Assembly: GCA_019925795.1 (NCBI GenBank)
Contig: CM034309.1
Span: forward strand, 23,244,729 to 23,308,728
From: Dendrobium chrysotoxum
Lineage: Eukaryota; Streptophyta; Magnoliopsida; Asparagales; Orchidaceae
DNA: 64,000 bases
Direction of reading: 5' to 3'
Shown: positions 35,181 to 47,792 of the stretch, piece after piece
How positions within the stretch are numbered: the stretch's first letter is position 1
How the letters are laid out: every line of letters begins with the position of its first letter
The notes under the pieces: generated by a model
What the model saw: only the letters and a program-made list of their open reading frames with translations
What the model was told of the DNA's origin: nothing
Database searches by the model: none
Program-made: the position numbers and the translations under genes

Positions 35181-38148
35181 ATTTATAACACTAGGGGCTA
35201 TGACCCGTGGTTCCGCCCGTAGCACTCCCACCAGAGCGAATGGGGGCGACTGACGCTCGGATCCGATTGTCCAGGCTCCTTCGTCTAAGCTCTAGGGAGT
35301 TATTTATCTTTTGCCCTCCAAAAGTCCCTCGCAAAAGAATAAAGAAAAGAAAGAAGATTGGATAAGAGCAGGGTAATGTTCAATATGCAAATAATCAAAA
35401 TAAAATGTAATTAAATAAAAAAAAACATACCTTTCTTTAGGCTTGGATATCGGCTCGGTGGTTTGCTCTTTGGGACTTTTTAAATATTAGAAACTCTCCC
35501 ACATTGTTACTAAAAAATGATTTTTATTTATTATTTTCAATGTATGTAAGCATCTCATTATTAGGCATGTCTTTTCAAAGCTCAAACACGCCTTCAACAC
35601 ATCCTTCACTCTAATTCGAAATTTAAGCCAAATGCGAATAAGAGAGAGAGAGGGAATTTTGATGCTATTTAATCTTCCCACGCGCTTGAAATATTTGACA
35701 CAATAACCCACATCAACTCCCATACAAAACTCAAAGTAGCAAAGAAGAAAACCAGTCCTGAAATCAAAGCCCAAACAAGTCTTTCAACTTTAAACCCAAA
35801 CATGCTTCAACTCCACATTCTTTTTTTTAAACTCATTTCAAAATCAAATGCGAATAGAAAAAAAGAAAAATTATCTATGAAAGTTCATTTCACTCTGAGA
35901 AGACTTAAGGAGTTATTTAACATCAAGTTTCTCAAATGCAAAACCATTCATAAAACCCCCAATCTCCAAAACAACTCGTAGAACCTTCCAAACAAAGCAT
36001 CACATAAAAGTTTCTCACATAAAATCCACTATAACTTCTTCCGATGCAAAACAAACAACAAGTTTCTTTAACATGGGATAAATCCATGAAAATCTTCTAA
36101 CAAGAAGGTTTCATATGACTTTTCGTTTCACAAAGAATTTCTCAAGGCAAAACGATTCACAAAGTTTTTCCGATAAATATAACTCATAAAACTCTCCAAC
36201 ATAAAACGAAGCCATAGAATTTTGACATATGGTGTATCATAAAACTTTTCAACATAGGCATCTCATAAAACTTTCTAACCATAAAGCAATTCATAAAGCC
36301 TCTCAAAACACCCAAATAGCATTAATTGCAAATGACGAACATTCAACCATGATATCCCACACATGTATAGATGAAAATATTGCTCTACTTCATGAAAAGA
36401 TATTTTGAAACTTCATTCCAACCATTCGCACAAGATTTAGAGGAGCATCACTATATTCAAAAGTTTCCAAATACCCCTTATTAGTGACCAAATCCATAGA
36501 GTTCATATGAAGATCTTTACCAAAATAACAAGAAAGGAAAAGCTCACCAATTATACTCTAGTACAAGTTCAATCATGAATCATCAAAAAGAGAAATACTT
36601 GGCAACAATAATTTGTCACAATGATGAGAGAGCCTTCATAACATTAAGCACACATGTTCATATCTCACATCACCTCTAGTCTACGATTGTGAATGATAAA
36701 TCATGGAGATTTCACTAACACAAAGCAAGGATTACTTGATACTCTCATAAGCAAGATGGGATTCATAGAAATGCTCAATCCCTTGGCGTATAAATCACAT
36801 GTTTTCATGTAGAAAGAAAAGAAAATTACCCATAGAGATGAGTGTTAGAGAGCACAACAACTATGTGGCATGAATTATAACAAGAGAATAAGCCAACTAT
36901 CATTCATTCTCAACATGAATTTCTATCCTTAGTCTCATAATCCTAAGAAATACAAAGAAAGGAGATGATATGAAATATTTGCATTCAAATGTATTCACAA
37001 AGCCCTTAGTTAAGACATTTCATATGTAAGCTTATATTTCAAAGGCCACAAATATCCAAACATCACAACTTTTTTTAATGGCATTTTGTCAAACACTTGA
37101 CATGCAATGTTCACAAGATTGCACAAAACATGCCCACATGAGAGTTTAATTTACACACTTATTTCAGTGAAATCTTCTAAATAATCTACACAAGATTCTT
37201 ATGATTCATATACCCATCATTCCACAAATAGCTAATAATTAAACTACCAACATATCCATCATGAATTAGGAGGAACAAGAGAAAGCAGTAGTAGAAGAAG
37301 AAGAAGAAGAAGAAGAGATAATGGAAGAAGAAGAAGAAATAAGAAAAGAAAAAGAAGCAATATACCTGCCTTAGGAAAGAAGAGGGGGCGTCGGCTTGGG
37401 CTGGGACTCGCGAATGGGAGAGTGACGAGAGAGGGGGAGGTCTGGATGGAGGTTCAAATCCCAGAGAAGGGAGAGAGGGAGGTCTATCTGGGTTTTTCAT
37501 GAGCAAGAGAGATAGAGACAGGGGGTTTGGTTTGGCTCCTCTGGTGTTTATGAGCACCAAGGGCGGAGGGAGTCGGGACAACTTCGATTGGGAGCTCTCT
37601 CTAATTTTCGAAAATGGAAGCCTCCCTTGTTGTCATTCTCTTTCTCGAGACCCAGGAGCTTGCGAGATAACCCACCTCAAAGAGACTGGGAAAGGAAAGA
37701 GTTAAATGCTCATTAATGCCGAAGAGGGAAGCCCACCATTTTCAAAATTCTTCCATACACCGCTCGGCGCTATAACTATAACTTTCACCATTTAGGAAAT
37801 GATTCAAATTATTTAGAAAGCCAATTAAATTTCAATTGGAATCAAATTAAATGCATTGAATTAAAATTGAGTTCAAAATCAGATCTGATTCAGCTCAGTT
37901 CAGGTCAATTTGTGTCCGATCAGGTTTAATCCAGGCTCAACTAAATTTAATTAATGAAATTAAACTAGAACAAAAGCAAGTCCCATTCGAATCAAGCTCG
38001 ATGAGGCTCGAATGACTTAATCTAGCATAACAGAAAATAATTGGGTCTAATTCGACCCAATTTGTCGAGCTCAAATTGGACTCAGCAGGATTTGATTAAA
38101 TCAATCAAAGGCCCTCGAGGGCACTCAAATGAAAATTGAGGTCAACAA
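35181..38148. repeat. R5, second block
   Basis: No coding sequence. The end (37870-38148) matches the end of the first R5 block (24660-24849), including 'aagctcgatgaggctcgaa' and the terminal 'gaggtcaaca'. A (GAA)n-rich stretch lies at 37296-37345. Confidence 0.45.
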
Positions 38149-39861
38149 TATGTAGTTAATATTAGGTATAATGTGGAGCCTAAGAATAGGATAACAGACA
38201 TAATTTGGTATGTTGGATTGGCATGATACAAACATTGGCCTAATGCTTGTCATGTATCAACTTTATATAGATGAATTATCATGAGAGGATTTTAACAGTA
38301 CATGCTTTACTTACTCTTTTAAGATGCTCATAGGGTGACAAGCTATGTGAGTTTAGAGTGGTATTGAGGTTATAAGGTTTAATCTATCATTTATTTCTTC
38401 ATATTTTACTGAGCGATCGGTGATGTATATGCTTTAAATAACATCAATATAAAAGAGAATCTTTAGGAAATATATTGTATTTATATTCCATCAATCCAAA
38501 ATAATTTATCCAAATAGTGGTGGCACTAGTCTCTATTTGACAGTGCCACAACATCAGAGGAGTCAACATCGTAAAGCCTAGTCTCTATCTGCATACCATC
38601 ACGGTGCCAAATTCAAGTGCCGCCAAGTCAAAGAAGTGTCACATGGACACCGCAGTGCTCAATCATTAGCAGTGCCGCTATGCTACAGTTATAACATTTA
38701 GGCTACAATCTGCCAGTTAAGTGACTCATTGATTTATTATATAACGGGTCCATATAAACAAGTGTCACAACAGAGGCAACATTAGTTCATTTTGTGGGCA
38801 CCGCGGCACAAGTGTCTCAAGCGTCGTGGTGCTAAAATCTATTTTCTATTTTTTCTATAAATAATTTATTTGTAATATTAGTAGGAGAGTTTAGTCACTT
38901 GTTTAATTTTAGTCTTTATAGTGCTTCTTTAATTTTTTCTTAGGAGTGACAACTAAGAGAATTCAAAGAAGTACTAGATACATTCCATTCGAGTGATTGG
39001 CTTATATTTATTAAAGTAATTATGTAAGTTTAAGGAGGAGTATAGAGGAGATCTTTAAACCCATCTAGTGATATCTTTTCTTCTATACTTTCTTTCTTTT
39101 GTGTAATTAATGAAAATAAATTTTTGTTCACTTGTTCTTCATATATGGCTAAATTCTTCAGTTTTGGATTGATGGTATAAAAGGAATATAAAGTACTATT
39201 AAATTATCTTCATCAATAATTTTATGATATTTTTAATATATCAGGTCTTCATTTAATGCATATAGTAGCCATATGTATAATTAATATCAAGTATAATGTA
39301 GAGCTTAGGAATAGGATAGCAAGCACAATCAGGTATGTTGGATTAGCATGATACACACATAGGTATAGTGCTTATCATGTATCAACTTTATAGAGATAAA
39401 TTATCATGAGAGAGTTTTAATAGTATACTTTACTTACTCTTCTAAAATTCTCATAGGACGGCAGTCTATAAAAGTTTATAGTGGTATTGAGGTTGGAAGG
39501 TTTAATATGTCCTTTATCTCTTCATGCTTAATTGAGCAATCAGTGATGTATATGCTCTTAATAGCATCAATATAAAAGAGAATCATTAGGAAACATATTG
39601 TATTTACATTCCATCAATCCAAAATAATGTATCTAAATAGTAGTTCATTTAAATATTTTTTGATTTTAAATTAAGTGATTGAATCTCCACCAAAATTTAT
39701 TTTTATTGAGTAAGATAATTATTATAGTTGAAGTAAATAACACTAGTGTTTGTAAGTAAATATTCTTCCTGTGAGATTGATACTCTACTCTATCACTATT
39801 TTATTTGATTCGATACGTATACTTGAGTATATTAAGTGGAGTTTTTATAATTTTTATATCA
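38149..39861 (+). repeat. R4 Athila-like LTR with 370-bp direct repeats
   Basis: A 370-bp segment X occurs at 38149-38518 and again at 39273-39642, flanking the part that matches the R4 LTR at 18.2-19.0 kb. The LTR runs to about 39861 and is followed by a primer site. The first X is best read as the tail of another LTR joined to this one. The segment before the primer site ('cctgtgagattgatactc', 'actattttatttgattcga') resembles the end of Athila LTRs. Confidence 0.6.
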
Positions 39862-39870
39862 AAAAAAATT

Positions 39871-39890
39871 TAAGCGTTGTTTAGGGATTG
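39871..39890 (+). other. Primer binding site of R4 (worn tRNA-Asp type)
   Basis: TAAGCGTTGTTTAGGGATTG corresponds to the Athila primer site region GGCGCCGTTGCCGGGGATTG, with changes mostly C to T and G to A. It fixes the LTR in plus orientation. Confidence 0.55.
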
Positions 39891-39924
39891 ATAGAGTCCT
39901 AAATCATTTTCATAAATTTTTAGG

Positions 39925-41446
39925 TTACTCCACCTCCCAATCAAGAGGAAGGAGAAAATCTAATTATATATATCGGATCGCTTTGTTGCTTTTATAAAAG
40001 TTATTTCAATTGAGGTAGGTAACTCTAATCATATATCTATTTTCAAATATTTCAATTTTGATCGTTGGATTTTTCCCAAAATTGATTTTTTCTTCATTTT
40101 CCTCGATTTTATTCAACTTCCACCTTATAACATTTTATATGTTCTTATATTGAATATTCTGGACATTTTTTTGTAATATTTTTTAATTTTACCCAGAAGA
40201 ATGAAAGATATTATAGTTTGTATAATTTTTTTTAAATAAAAATTGATAGTTTATTTTGCACATATTACTAAACTAGGCATTGAAAATAAATACTGGTATG
40301 TGATTGAGTAATATCCGGTCGCTATTACTATTATAATATTATGATAATAATATGTGTGAAGACAAGTAAATGCTAATTTCACTGATGTTGGTTGGAGATT
40401 GACTGACCTTTATAGGATGATGAGCCGATTGGCTTTCCTTTAAATATTATGATTTGATGTTATTCTTTACAAATTCATGTGATTCACTAATTGAGAGTTA
40501 TAAGGAGCTATTATTGTGTCCACTAGCAAGGAGTGATGACTTTATTTATTGAGCCAACAGTTATTAACAACTAACTTATTACTAAAAAAATATCATCTTG
40601 CCAGGACTCTTTACTTGTTTAGTGTGATTACTAAAATGCATGTTACTAATTTATTTTTAATATACAACTTTACTATTCTGATACCGATTTATTATCATTA
40701 TACAAATTTATTGTTATTGTTATTATTATTGTGCTGCTCTAGAGTTACTATCACCTACGATACTTATATGGAATCAATAATTCTGATACATTGATATTAT
40801 TTTTAGTTACTGATCCACTATCACCAATTATGGGATATACTGACCTTGTAATTATGGTTTCCTCAATCTTTATCAAATCTTTGGTTCTAATGATTTAATA
40901 TTAATTACTACTATGATGATTATTTTATATTTTTGACACACGCATTGATTTACTGGTTCTCACACCATACTACTTTACTAGCTTCCATACCGTATTATTT
41001 TATTATCTATAGACTTTACTGCTACTACAAGGGAGTTTTACTACTTCTACAGTTATTCATGACCATTGATTGCCTTTGCTATGATTCACTAAAAGCATGC
41101 ATATTATTTCTTTAACATCCTTTGAATTTAGTTATAAGATTTAGTGACCTGGTGGACTATCAAACTCATTATATATTGTTAAATAATTTTAGGTCAGGGC
41201 AGAGGATCAGGAGGGAGAGATTTACTAGGATTTCTTAGCTTTTTTTATATGATGTGATTATATGATTCCTTAATAGTGTATATAATTTTTGATGCAATGA
41301 ATACAAATATACATATTAATAATATTTTGATCAATAGTAGTACTCTCACTGATATTTTTACTAATAAAAAGATAAGATAGTTTTGGTGGTTATGACTTAA
41401 AAGATAAAAAGAATAATTTTTCCAATATAGATTTTGGGGCATTACA
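39925..41446 (+). repeat. R2 LTR, 5'-truncated
   Basis: It matches the reverse complement of 5015-6830 over most of its length, including the 640-bp part missing from 3609-4722. It ends GGGGCATTACA at 41446. No initiator-Met primer site follows; a gypsy gag sequence starts at once, so this is probably a solo or truncated LTR inserted in another element. Confidence 0.6.
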
Positions 41447-42810
41447 CTTTAGAGGACCGTATGCATAGGGTGAAAGAACTTCAAAATCAAATACTTCAAT
41501 AATTCAAGAAGGCTGGATGACATAGAGCACCATCACGATATAATGGAATTCTTCCTCTATATTATCAACAACAATTTAGAGATAGCACTAATCCAGGAGC
41601 ACCTCCTTCCCCACAAGAACCTCAAATTCTCTCCAATATAATAAGTTCAACACATCCTCTTCACATTATTCAACCAACTCATAATTCTCCACCAATCATA
41701 TAGGACATAAAACAACATCATTTTATGAACGCCCCTTGTAAGGTTATAAGAAATATATTATGACATCTTATTCAAGAGGAATTCCCTTTTAAGGGAATTA
41801 AATCAATTTACATCTCGATGCAACTTCTAAGAATCATCACCCTTAATCAATGAAATTGTCCAGCATCCTATTTTAGTGGTATTTAAACTACCAACTATTG
41901 ATCCATATAATGGATCCTTTAATCCCTACGAATATATTAATCATTATAGGACCATCATGCATATCTAACAAGCATCAAATGCACTTTTTTGCTAGGTCTT
42001 CTCAGCTACTCTCAAGGGTCAAGCTCACACTTGGCTTTACTCACTCTCCATAAATACTATCCATAACTTCACCCATCTTGTGAGACTTTTTATTGAATAA
42101 TTCATTGCCAACTAAAGAATTATCAAGGACTCCTCCCATCTTTTGGTATTCATCAAAATGAGGGAGAAACACTAAAAGGGTATTTTAAAAGATTTTCTTC
42201 TAAAGTACGTCAAATTTTAGGAGTAGATCCAGAATTATTAAGTGGTATTTTTTTGGGAAGTCTCCGACCTAAATTGTTCTACTCCTTATTAATGTGAGAG
42301 ACTGTTCACTCAGATATTAATCTGATTCATTGATTAAAAGCTCAAATAATAGTAGATGAGATCATCAATCTTCATCAAAAGCAGTTTGAGCAATCCTCTA
42401 AATATAAAATTCATGAGAATTTGATCAACTTATACAATGAAGCATGAAGGAGAAGTCAAAAAATGATTCTCACCAAATTCGTTTAGGGTTACCAAAATAT
42501 ACCTCTTTAAATAGATCAAGAGTTGATATTCTTATAGAGATTCAAAATTATGAACATCTTAAGTGGGAAAAGCCCCTAAAGAATTCAAAAGATAGTTATC
42601 AATCTCAATACTATAACTTCCACCACTCAAAAGGGCACTCAGTTGAAAAATAATTTTAATTAAAGGATGAATTTGAACATCTGATTTGATAAGAATATTT
42701 AGATCATTATTTATAAGAGCAACTTGTATATCCTCAGCCTCAAAATAGAGGTGATCAAAAGAGTCCGGATAAAGAAATTGTTGGCATTATTGACTAGGAG
42801 TGCTTTCATA
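41447..42810 (+). pseudogene. Ty3/gypsy gag relic
   Basis: Translation in pieces shows a plant gypsy Gag of the Tat-like type. The capsid (Retrotrans_gag) region begins with LPTIDPYNGSFNPYEYINHY near 41887, followed by the ATLKGQAHTWLYSL stretch near 42013. Downstream, near 42505-42650, come YTSLNRSRVDIL and QYYNFHHSKGHSVEK, the remains of a zinc-knuckle-like C...H..H motif, then LKDEFEHLI. Many stop codons and shifts interrupt it, and no protease, reverse transcriptase or integrase follows. An intact Gag would form the virus-like particle. It is followed by tandem repeats and then a same-orientation R3 LTR at 46761, so all of these may be one decayed element. Confidence 0.8.
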
Positions 42811-42936
42811 TTTAAAATTACTTAAAGAATTCAAACTCTTCAGACTTTTTAACTTTTATATCTTTCAAGTAAGTTTTATTTGAATTATTAATGAAATTTT
42901 ATATAAATAATATTACATGTAATAAAAATCCTAAGA

Positions 42937-43380
42937 AGGCACTCCTATGACGTAGCCTCGATATGAAGCTGGTAGTGGATATGATCCTCACTAGAAAGAT
43001 CCTATGATGGCAAGTAACAGACAGGGTCTTCACTTATAACCCAGAAAGGCATGCCCATGAGGTATCATCGAAGGAAATCTAATAGTGGATAAAGTCCTCA
43101 TTAGAAAGACCTCATGAGGGTAAGTGACAAGCAAGGTATCCACTTATAACCCTAGAAAGGCATGCACATGAGGTAGCCTCGAAGGGAAGTTAGTATTGGA
43201 ATAAATTCTCACTAGAAAGACCCCATAAGGATAAGTGAAAGACAAGATCTCCACTCATAACCACAGAAAGGTATACCCATGAGGTAGTCTCAAAGGGAAG
43301 CTAATGGTGGATAAGGTTCTCAATAGAAAGACTCCATGAAAATAAATGGTTAAAAGGGTCACCACTCATTCAAAAATCTC
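42937..43380. repeat. Tandem array, 110-111-bp period, four units
   Basis: Units start at 42937, 43047, 43158 and 43269. Each contains 'catgaggtagcctc', 'ctcactagaaagac' and 'ccacttataaccc' or close variants. Tandem arrays in untranslated parts are common in Tat/Ogre elements. Confidence 0.85.
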
Positions 43381-44013
43381 AGAAAGTAAAAGGCTCAAAA
43401 GATTCAAGATTATTCAAAACCCCATAAAGGTAAATGCCTCAAAAGGAATACATGTTTGTAAGACCTCGAAAGGAAAAATCCTCAAAAGTTATATATATAC
43501 CTAAAATCTAAGAAGGCATAAGCCTTACAAGATATATAATTATCCGAAAATCTCAGAAGGCATACACCTCAAAAGGTATGAGTATACCAAAAATCTTAGA
43601 AGGTTAAAAGCCTCAAAAGATGAATATACAAAAAATCTCAGAAGGCTAAAAGCCTCAGAAGAAATATGTTTCCTTGAATCTTAAAAAATCTTAGAAGATA
43701 AAATCCTTAAAAGGTTGAGGATTATTCAATAATCTTTAAAGATAAAGGCCTTAGGAGGAACATGTGTACGTAAAACTTTAGAAGACAAAAATATCAAAAG
43801 GTACATGCACACCTAAAATCTCAGAAAATATAAGTCTCATAGGATATATGATTATCCAAAAATCTTTGAAGGCATTGGTGGATTTAGGGGGGGGCCTAGG
43901 GGGGCACGTCCCCCCCCCCCCCCCCCCCCCTAAAAAAAAAAAAAATTTTTTTTCATATAAAATCAGACAACCATGGAAGGAAATAAATTTTTTTTTCACT
44001 AGCTCTCTCTCCT

Positions 44014-44059
<46 letters not shown>

Positions 44060-44910
44060 CTTTTTCTTTTGTTACCGCTGGCAACCTTTTGTTATTTTGT
44101 ACTTGCTACTAGTTATAGGCTTATAGCCCTCTTTCATCTTTCTCTCTATCTCTCAACCTCTCTCTCTCTCATGAGGGTGAGATGATTTTAAAATTTTTTA
44201 TTTATTTTTACTATCTCTCTTATGAGATTAGCTATTTTTTTATTAATTTTTATTATACCATTTAAAATCTTTTTTTTTCATTTATATTTCTCTCTTTATT
44301 TATATGTTTTTTTCATTTTAATCATTTATCTTCACATTACTAGTTTTCTTAAAATTAAAATTTTCATCAATTTTTTAATTATTTTAAAATCTCTAAATTT
44401 TCTTTTATAGGAAATTTATATTATTAAAGCTAACAAATAACACTAGAGAAAGATTATAATATTTAAATTTAGATCAAGTAGCTTAAAATATGCTAATTAT
44501 AATTTTTTATATATTTTTATATTAATAAGATGCAGCTTTTTTATATTTTTATTGCTCGTTATAAAATACTTTTTAATTATTATTATTATTTAAATTAGAT
44601 ATGAAAAATCTTAAGTTAGATATTTTTAAAAAATTAAAACCCTAATGTCAATTTCAATCTTGAATAAAGCTTATGGTATTTTTCAAATTAAAAATTTGTG
44701 CCCCTGCAGATAAATAATCCTGGCTCCGCCACTGTTAGAAGGCATACATCTCAAAAGATACAGGCACACCAAAAAATTTAGAAGGCTAAAAACATCAAAA
44801 GGTACATGTATAAAAAATCCTAAAAGGCTAAATGTCTCAAAAGATATACGTTTCTTTGAATCTTTAAAAATCTCAGAAGACTAAAAGCTGCAAAAGGAAT
44901 AAATTTTTAT
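43381..44910. repeat. Short-period degenerate array split by an hAT element
   Basis: Variants of 'atctcagaaggc' followed by 'taaaagcctcaaaagg' and a short spacer recur about every 45-50 bp from 43381 to 43872 and again from 44735 to 44910. The interruption (43873-44734) is a separate insertion. Confidence 0.75.
43873..44734. mobile_element. Non-autonomous hAT-type element
   Basis: An 862-bp insertion in the tandem array. The ends are inverted repeats, CATTGGTGGATTTAG on the left and CAGTGGCGGAGCCAG read from the right. The second is the typical terminus of a plant hAT group. The 8-bp flanks TTTGAAGG and TTAGAAGG (43865-43872, 44735-44742) match at 7 of 8 bases, the hAT target-copy size. The inside has G runs, a 20-odd C run (about 43910-43930), a long (CT)n run (about 44016-44052) and no transposase. 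Confidence 0.85.
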
Positions 44911-45364
44911 ACTCTAGTTGCTCTAAATGAGAAGCAACATCTCAAAGAATATCTTAAAGATGCATAAATGACTTGATTTCCTCTAAGTTCAAAATCAAAA
45001 TTACTCTTATTTAAAGATAGAGCATTCACTATAAATAAATTTAGAGCCAACATCAATCAAGTTCATATAAACATTTCAAAATTATAGACAAGGTTAATGC
45101 AAGGATCTAAAGATCAAACTCAATGAATTAAAGTACTTTCATCAACATCATTTTATATCAAATGCTGAAATAATTTGTAATGATAATCACCCAGTCAGGA
45201 GAAAATTTGAAGCTTCAGAATATGATGAAAAAACTCTCAAAATGAAATCAATCAACTCTCTTTCAAGATAAAGACCAAAGATCTACCATAAGGAAATCTT
45301 AGGTGTCACTCATAATTCTAAATGAAGAGTAACTCATTCTCTATAGAGATGGGTTCTATAGCTG
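44911..45364. other. A-rich non-coding sequence
   Basis: No gene or clear repeat unit is seen. Confidence 0.4.
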
Positions 45365-45870
45365 GAAAGGGGATACCGAGTATTCAAGATAGTGGAATGT
45401 GAGAAGAAGTAGAGAAGAGAAAGAAAAGAAGCGCAAGAGCAACTTAGCTTTATAAGGGATACAACCTATTTAAGATAATAAAATTCCTCTAATGCAAGAA
45501 GTAGAGAAGAAAAAGAAAAGAGGGATAAAAGAAACTTCTTTTATATAAAGAAGGGCACCAAAACATGGTAGGCGAAACTACCTATTTTAAATAGTGGAGT
45601 GTAGATAATATAAGAAGTAGAAAATATCAAGAAAAGAGGGGCAAAAGTAACTTCTTCTCTATAAAGAGGAGCACTGAAACTTGATAGGAGATACCTCCTA
45701 TTCAAGATAGAGAAATGTCTCTAATGTAAAAAGAAGTAGAGAAGAGAAATAAAAGAGGGGAAAGAGCAACTTCTTCTCCATATAGAGGAGCACTAAAGCA
45801 AGATAAGGGATACCATCTATTCAAGACAGTAGAATGCCTTTAATGTAAGAAGAGGTGGAGAAGAGAAAGA
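45365..45870. repeat. Tandem array, about 115-bp period, five units
   Basis: Units carry 'ggatacc', 'ctattcaagatagt', 'aagaagtagagaagagaaa' and 'cttcttct...ataaagaggagcac'. The 'ctattcaag' element recurs near 45380, 45467, 45580, 45697 and 45815. Confidence 0.75.
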
Positions 45871-46760
45871 CATAAGGGAAATAGAAGATTAGAGAGGACA
45901 AGTCATGCAAGTTCCTCCTTTCATGAAGGTGGTATTATACTTAAAAGGGGTTGATAATAGTTACATACATTTAATTGAGAGAGTTATGTGGATTTAAGAA
46001 AGCGAGTTATGTAACTTTAAAAAAGAGAGCTACATGACAAAAAGAAGAAGAGTTACATAGTTTAAAAAAACTCTTATCCTTTTCAAAAAAAGCACTTTCT
46101 TTCAAAAAGAAAAAGAATCTTAAAAAAAAAATCCTTACAAAAAAAGAATTTTGAAAAAATACCATTTAAAAAAATCCTTTCATAAAAAGCAAAAAAAAAA
46201 AAATCTTAAAAAATGGACTTCTGGAAAAAAACATCTTACAAAAAAAATCCTTTAAAAAAGCAAAAAAAAGGGGTGCCAAAAGGCTCCCAATTAAGCACTA
46301 AATGTGCCAAAATGTGCGCAATACGAGCGGGTAGACTGCATACGCTGCTGCGGTGGCAGGTTGTTGGCCAGCCAGTTTGCCCAATGGGCTCAAATAAGTC
46401 TATTCCAATGATTCTAAGGCCCTAGGAGCATTTTTTAACATTCTTAACTCAATTTTGTCATTTTTAGAGCCCAAAGGAGCCTTTCAGTCAGTTTCAAGTA
46501 AAATAAAATTCAGAGCAAAATTGTCCAATATGTTTTGCTCCAATTGATGGCCCAACTCTGGGACATACTAAAACTATGATTAAACGTATTTTGCTTAGTT
46601 CATAGCCCTGAGGTTGAGGTCCACTTTGACATCCACGGCGCGGTCGCATTACATAATTTATCTAAAAATTTTATTTTTTTTCACAAACTTTTTTAAAGAC
46701 TCATACATATATTTTCGGACTCTGAGATCTTTGACATCCAAAAATAAAGGATAACTAATA
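45871..46760. other. A-rich low-complexity sequence
   Basis: Dominated by 'aaaaaatcctttaaaaa' variants (46080-46280). One G+C-richer patch is at 46310-46400. No gene is recognised. Confidence 0.45.
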
Positions 46761-47740
46761 TGTCACTAAAATAGTCTTGGTTAGGGGCAAAAATGTTGAG
46801 GTAAAATATGGATTGAAAAACATTTAGAATTAAATTTGGGACCATCCCAACTTCGATTTCTATAAACTTATCATCAAATTCAATGTTTTGATGAGATGAA
46901 CCTAACGACATCAAAATCGGTCCAATCTGAGCCCAAATCATGGGATCAAAGCATATTTAGAAGCTTCGAAGCATTAATTGAATAACCAAATAATCTTCAA
47001 ATATGACATGCTTATAGCCGAATCGAGAGGCTCGACAAGACGAATCCAACGAGCTTAAGATCACTTAATTCTGACATCATTAAAGCATTTAAATTCTTGA
47101 CGAACTCTTTATGATCGAGGGATTCAATATGGGCTGTCTGATGGAGCACTTCAAATTTACTCTAGATTTTTTCATATTTATAGAGCATGTCATTCCTAAG
47201 AATTTATAAATAAACCCTCATTTTTCACATGAGGATGGAAGAGGAATAGAAAGAACTAGAGAGAGTTCTATTGTATTTTCTAGCCATCATCGCCAACAAC
47301 CACTATCAGCTTTTGTCATCAACAATCACAATCGCCATCGAGGATCAGCATCAGAAATCCCTACCATCATCAAAATACTGATAAGATTTAACTCTGTTGT
47401 TGGGTATAACTATTTGCATGCGGACAATTATTTTTCATAATCTCTATTAGAGAAATCAAGCACTACTGTTGGGTATAAATTGCCCCTCTATAATGATTTT
47501 TTAAAATCTCCCCAGGGAAAGTCAGATGTATGTTTAATCCCTATTTTCTCGAAGAAAGGATGATTCTTGTATATCTTACTACATAGTGGATTTTTCAATT
47601 AAGTGAAATCCTGTAATTTTTCCATTTTTGAATTTTCATATAAATTTTTTTTGATCTTACTACTTTTATTTATTTGTGTTGAATTTTTGTACAATGTTGA
47701 GATATAAAACACTCATTCTATCAACTCAAATTTTCTAACA
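46761..47740 (+). repeat. R3 gypsy-type LTR, full length
   Basis: It starts TGTCACTAAAA and ends TTCTAACA, 980 bp, and aligns with 16678-17588. The flanking 5-mers (TAATA and CGTAA) do not match, so it is not a clean solo LTR. It could be the 3' LTR of the element whose gag lies at 41.4-42.8 kb. An (ATT)n microsatellite follows (about 47750-47791). Confidence 0.68.
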
Positions 47741-47747
47741 CGTAACA

Positions 47748-47792
<45 letters not shown>

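Noticed and set aside
37445..37460. A tRNA gene from the B-box-like 'ggttcaaatcc'
   Set aside because: No A box, no acceptor stem and no cloverleaf around it. The similar 'gttcaaatc' at 32760 fails in the same way.
37186..37581. A 131-codon frame on the minus strand
   Set aside because: Driven by (GAA)n and GA-rich sequence; no domain.
42937..43380. A CRISPR-like array
   Set aside because: The repeats are 110 bp with no alternating unique spacers, and the DNA is plant nuclear. It is an ordinary tandem array.
43778..44126. Proline/glycine- and Arg-Glu-repeat open frames on both strands
   Set aside because: They come from the C run and (CT)n run inside the hAT element.
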